This document shows positions 5,522 to 5,692 of a DNA stretch of 5,692 nucleotides, piece by piece. Position 1 is the stretch's first letter. Each line of letters opens with the position of its first letter. The position numbers and the translations under genes are program-made. This DNA comes from Desulfamplus sp. Its GTDB lineage: Bacteria; Desulfobacterota; Desulfobacteria; Desulfobacterales; Desulfobacteraceae. The stretch is from positions 1-5,692 of the forward strand of contig JADFYT010000166.1 of assembly GCA_015232935.1 (NCBI GenBank), read 5' to 3'. Below the pieces are notes generated by a model, which had not been told where the DNA came from, made no database searches, and saw only the letters and a program-made list of their open reading frames with translations.

Positions 5522-5692
5522 AACGGTAAAAAAATAATCGGCATTGCCGCGGTTTATTGCCGGGTTAAAATCCGGTTGAAATTCCTGAGCCCTGAAAGGA
5601 ATCAGAGAAATCAGATAAATCAGGTTATTTCATTTTGTCATGATTTTAAAATAGTCTAAACCATGTTATGCTCAAAATTTCATTTTAAAAAC
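5522..5692. other. Upstream intergenic region of ade, no gene seen
   Basis: No supported gene lies here. The segment 5539-5549 is the palindrome CGGCATTGCCG, and its ATTGCCG half recurs at 5556-5562, a 13-nt-spaced direct repeat. On the minus strand CGGC-AAT-GCCG is followed by ATTATTTTTTT, a weak terminator-like arrangement that might end a transcript entering from the right. The right end (5627-5692) is AT-rich with nothing further recognisable. Confidence 0.35.
5600..5626. repeat. Short 9-nt-phased repeat (AATCAGNNN, three units)
   Basis: AATCAG occurs at 5600-5605, 5609-5614 and 5618-5623, exactly 9 nt apart, followed by GAGA-, ATA- and GTT-type tails. It is similar in period and core to the reverse complement of the array at 1-30. 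Probably a dispersed intergenic repeat; function unknown. Confidence 0.55.

Noticed and set aside
5663..5692. ATG-initiated frame open to the right edge of the window
   Set aside because: Only ten codons are visible, without SD or recognisable sequence, so a gene cannot be supported.

Overview
The window holds four genes: three on the plus strand (149-3506), probably one transcription unit, facing a single minus-strand gene (3619-5448). Base composition is moderate, neither AT- nor GC-rich. The gene families, the flanking short-period repeats and the SD-led bacterial starts (TTG in two of four genes) suggest a Gram-negative bacterium. My best guess is a Desulfobacterota (former Deltaproteobacteria) lineage, but this is an impression and not proven by the sequence. 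No rRNA, tRNA, CRISPR array, transposase or integrase is visible.

Layout. Positions 1-148 are a leader with a 9-nt-phased repeat (ATCCTG three times). Positions 149-1714 encode a two-domain protein, an N-terminal GNAT acetyltransferase joined to a C-terminal carbon-nitrogen hydrolase, with the Glu-Lys-Cys catalytic set intact. After 33 bp comes a ParA-type deviant Walker A ATPase (1748-2527). One base later comes a protein with a short amphipathic basic N-terminus, a long disordered linker containing a near-perfect 36-nt tandem repeat, and a hydrophobic C-terminal DUF697-type domain (2529-3506). The convergent gap 3507-3618 carries imperfect hairpins but no canonical terminator. The minus-strand gene is a full-length adenine deaminase with an unusual insertion of roughly 35 residues near its N-terminus. 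Its upstream region (5449-5692) holds two perfect inverted repeats, one resembling a Fur box, and a second 9-nt-phased repeat (AATCAG three times).

How they may work together. The 1-bp spacing, and a ribosome binding site for the DUF697 gene lying inside the end of parA, argue that the ATPase and the DUF697 protein are made together. There is no ParB-like gene in the window. The most interesting reading is that the DUF697 protein is the partner or adaptor of an orphan ParA in a membrane- or cargo-positioning system, built like other ParA/adaptor pairs. This is inference from architecture and gene order. The acetyltransferase-hydrolase fusion may share their transcript, but no functional link can be read from the sequence. 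Adenine deaminase (adenine to hypoxanthine, purine salvage) is a separate unit, possibly controlled at the palindromes in its leader.
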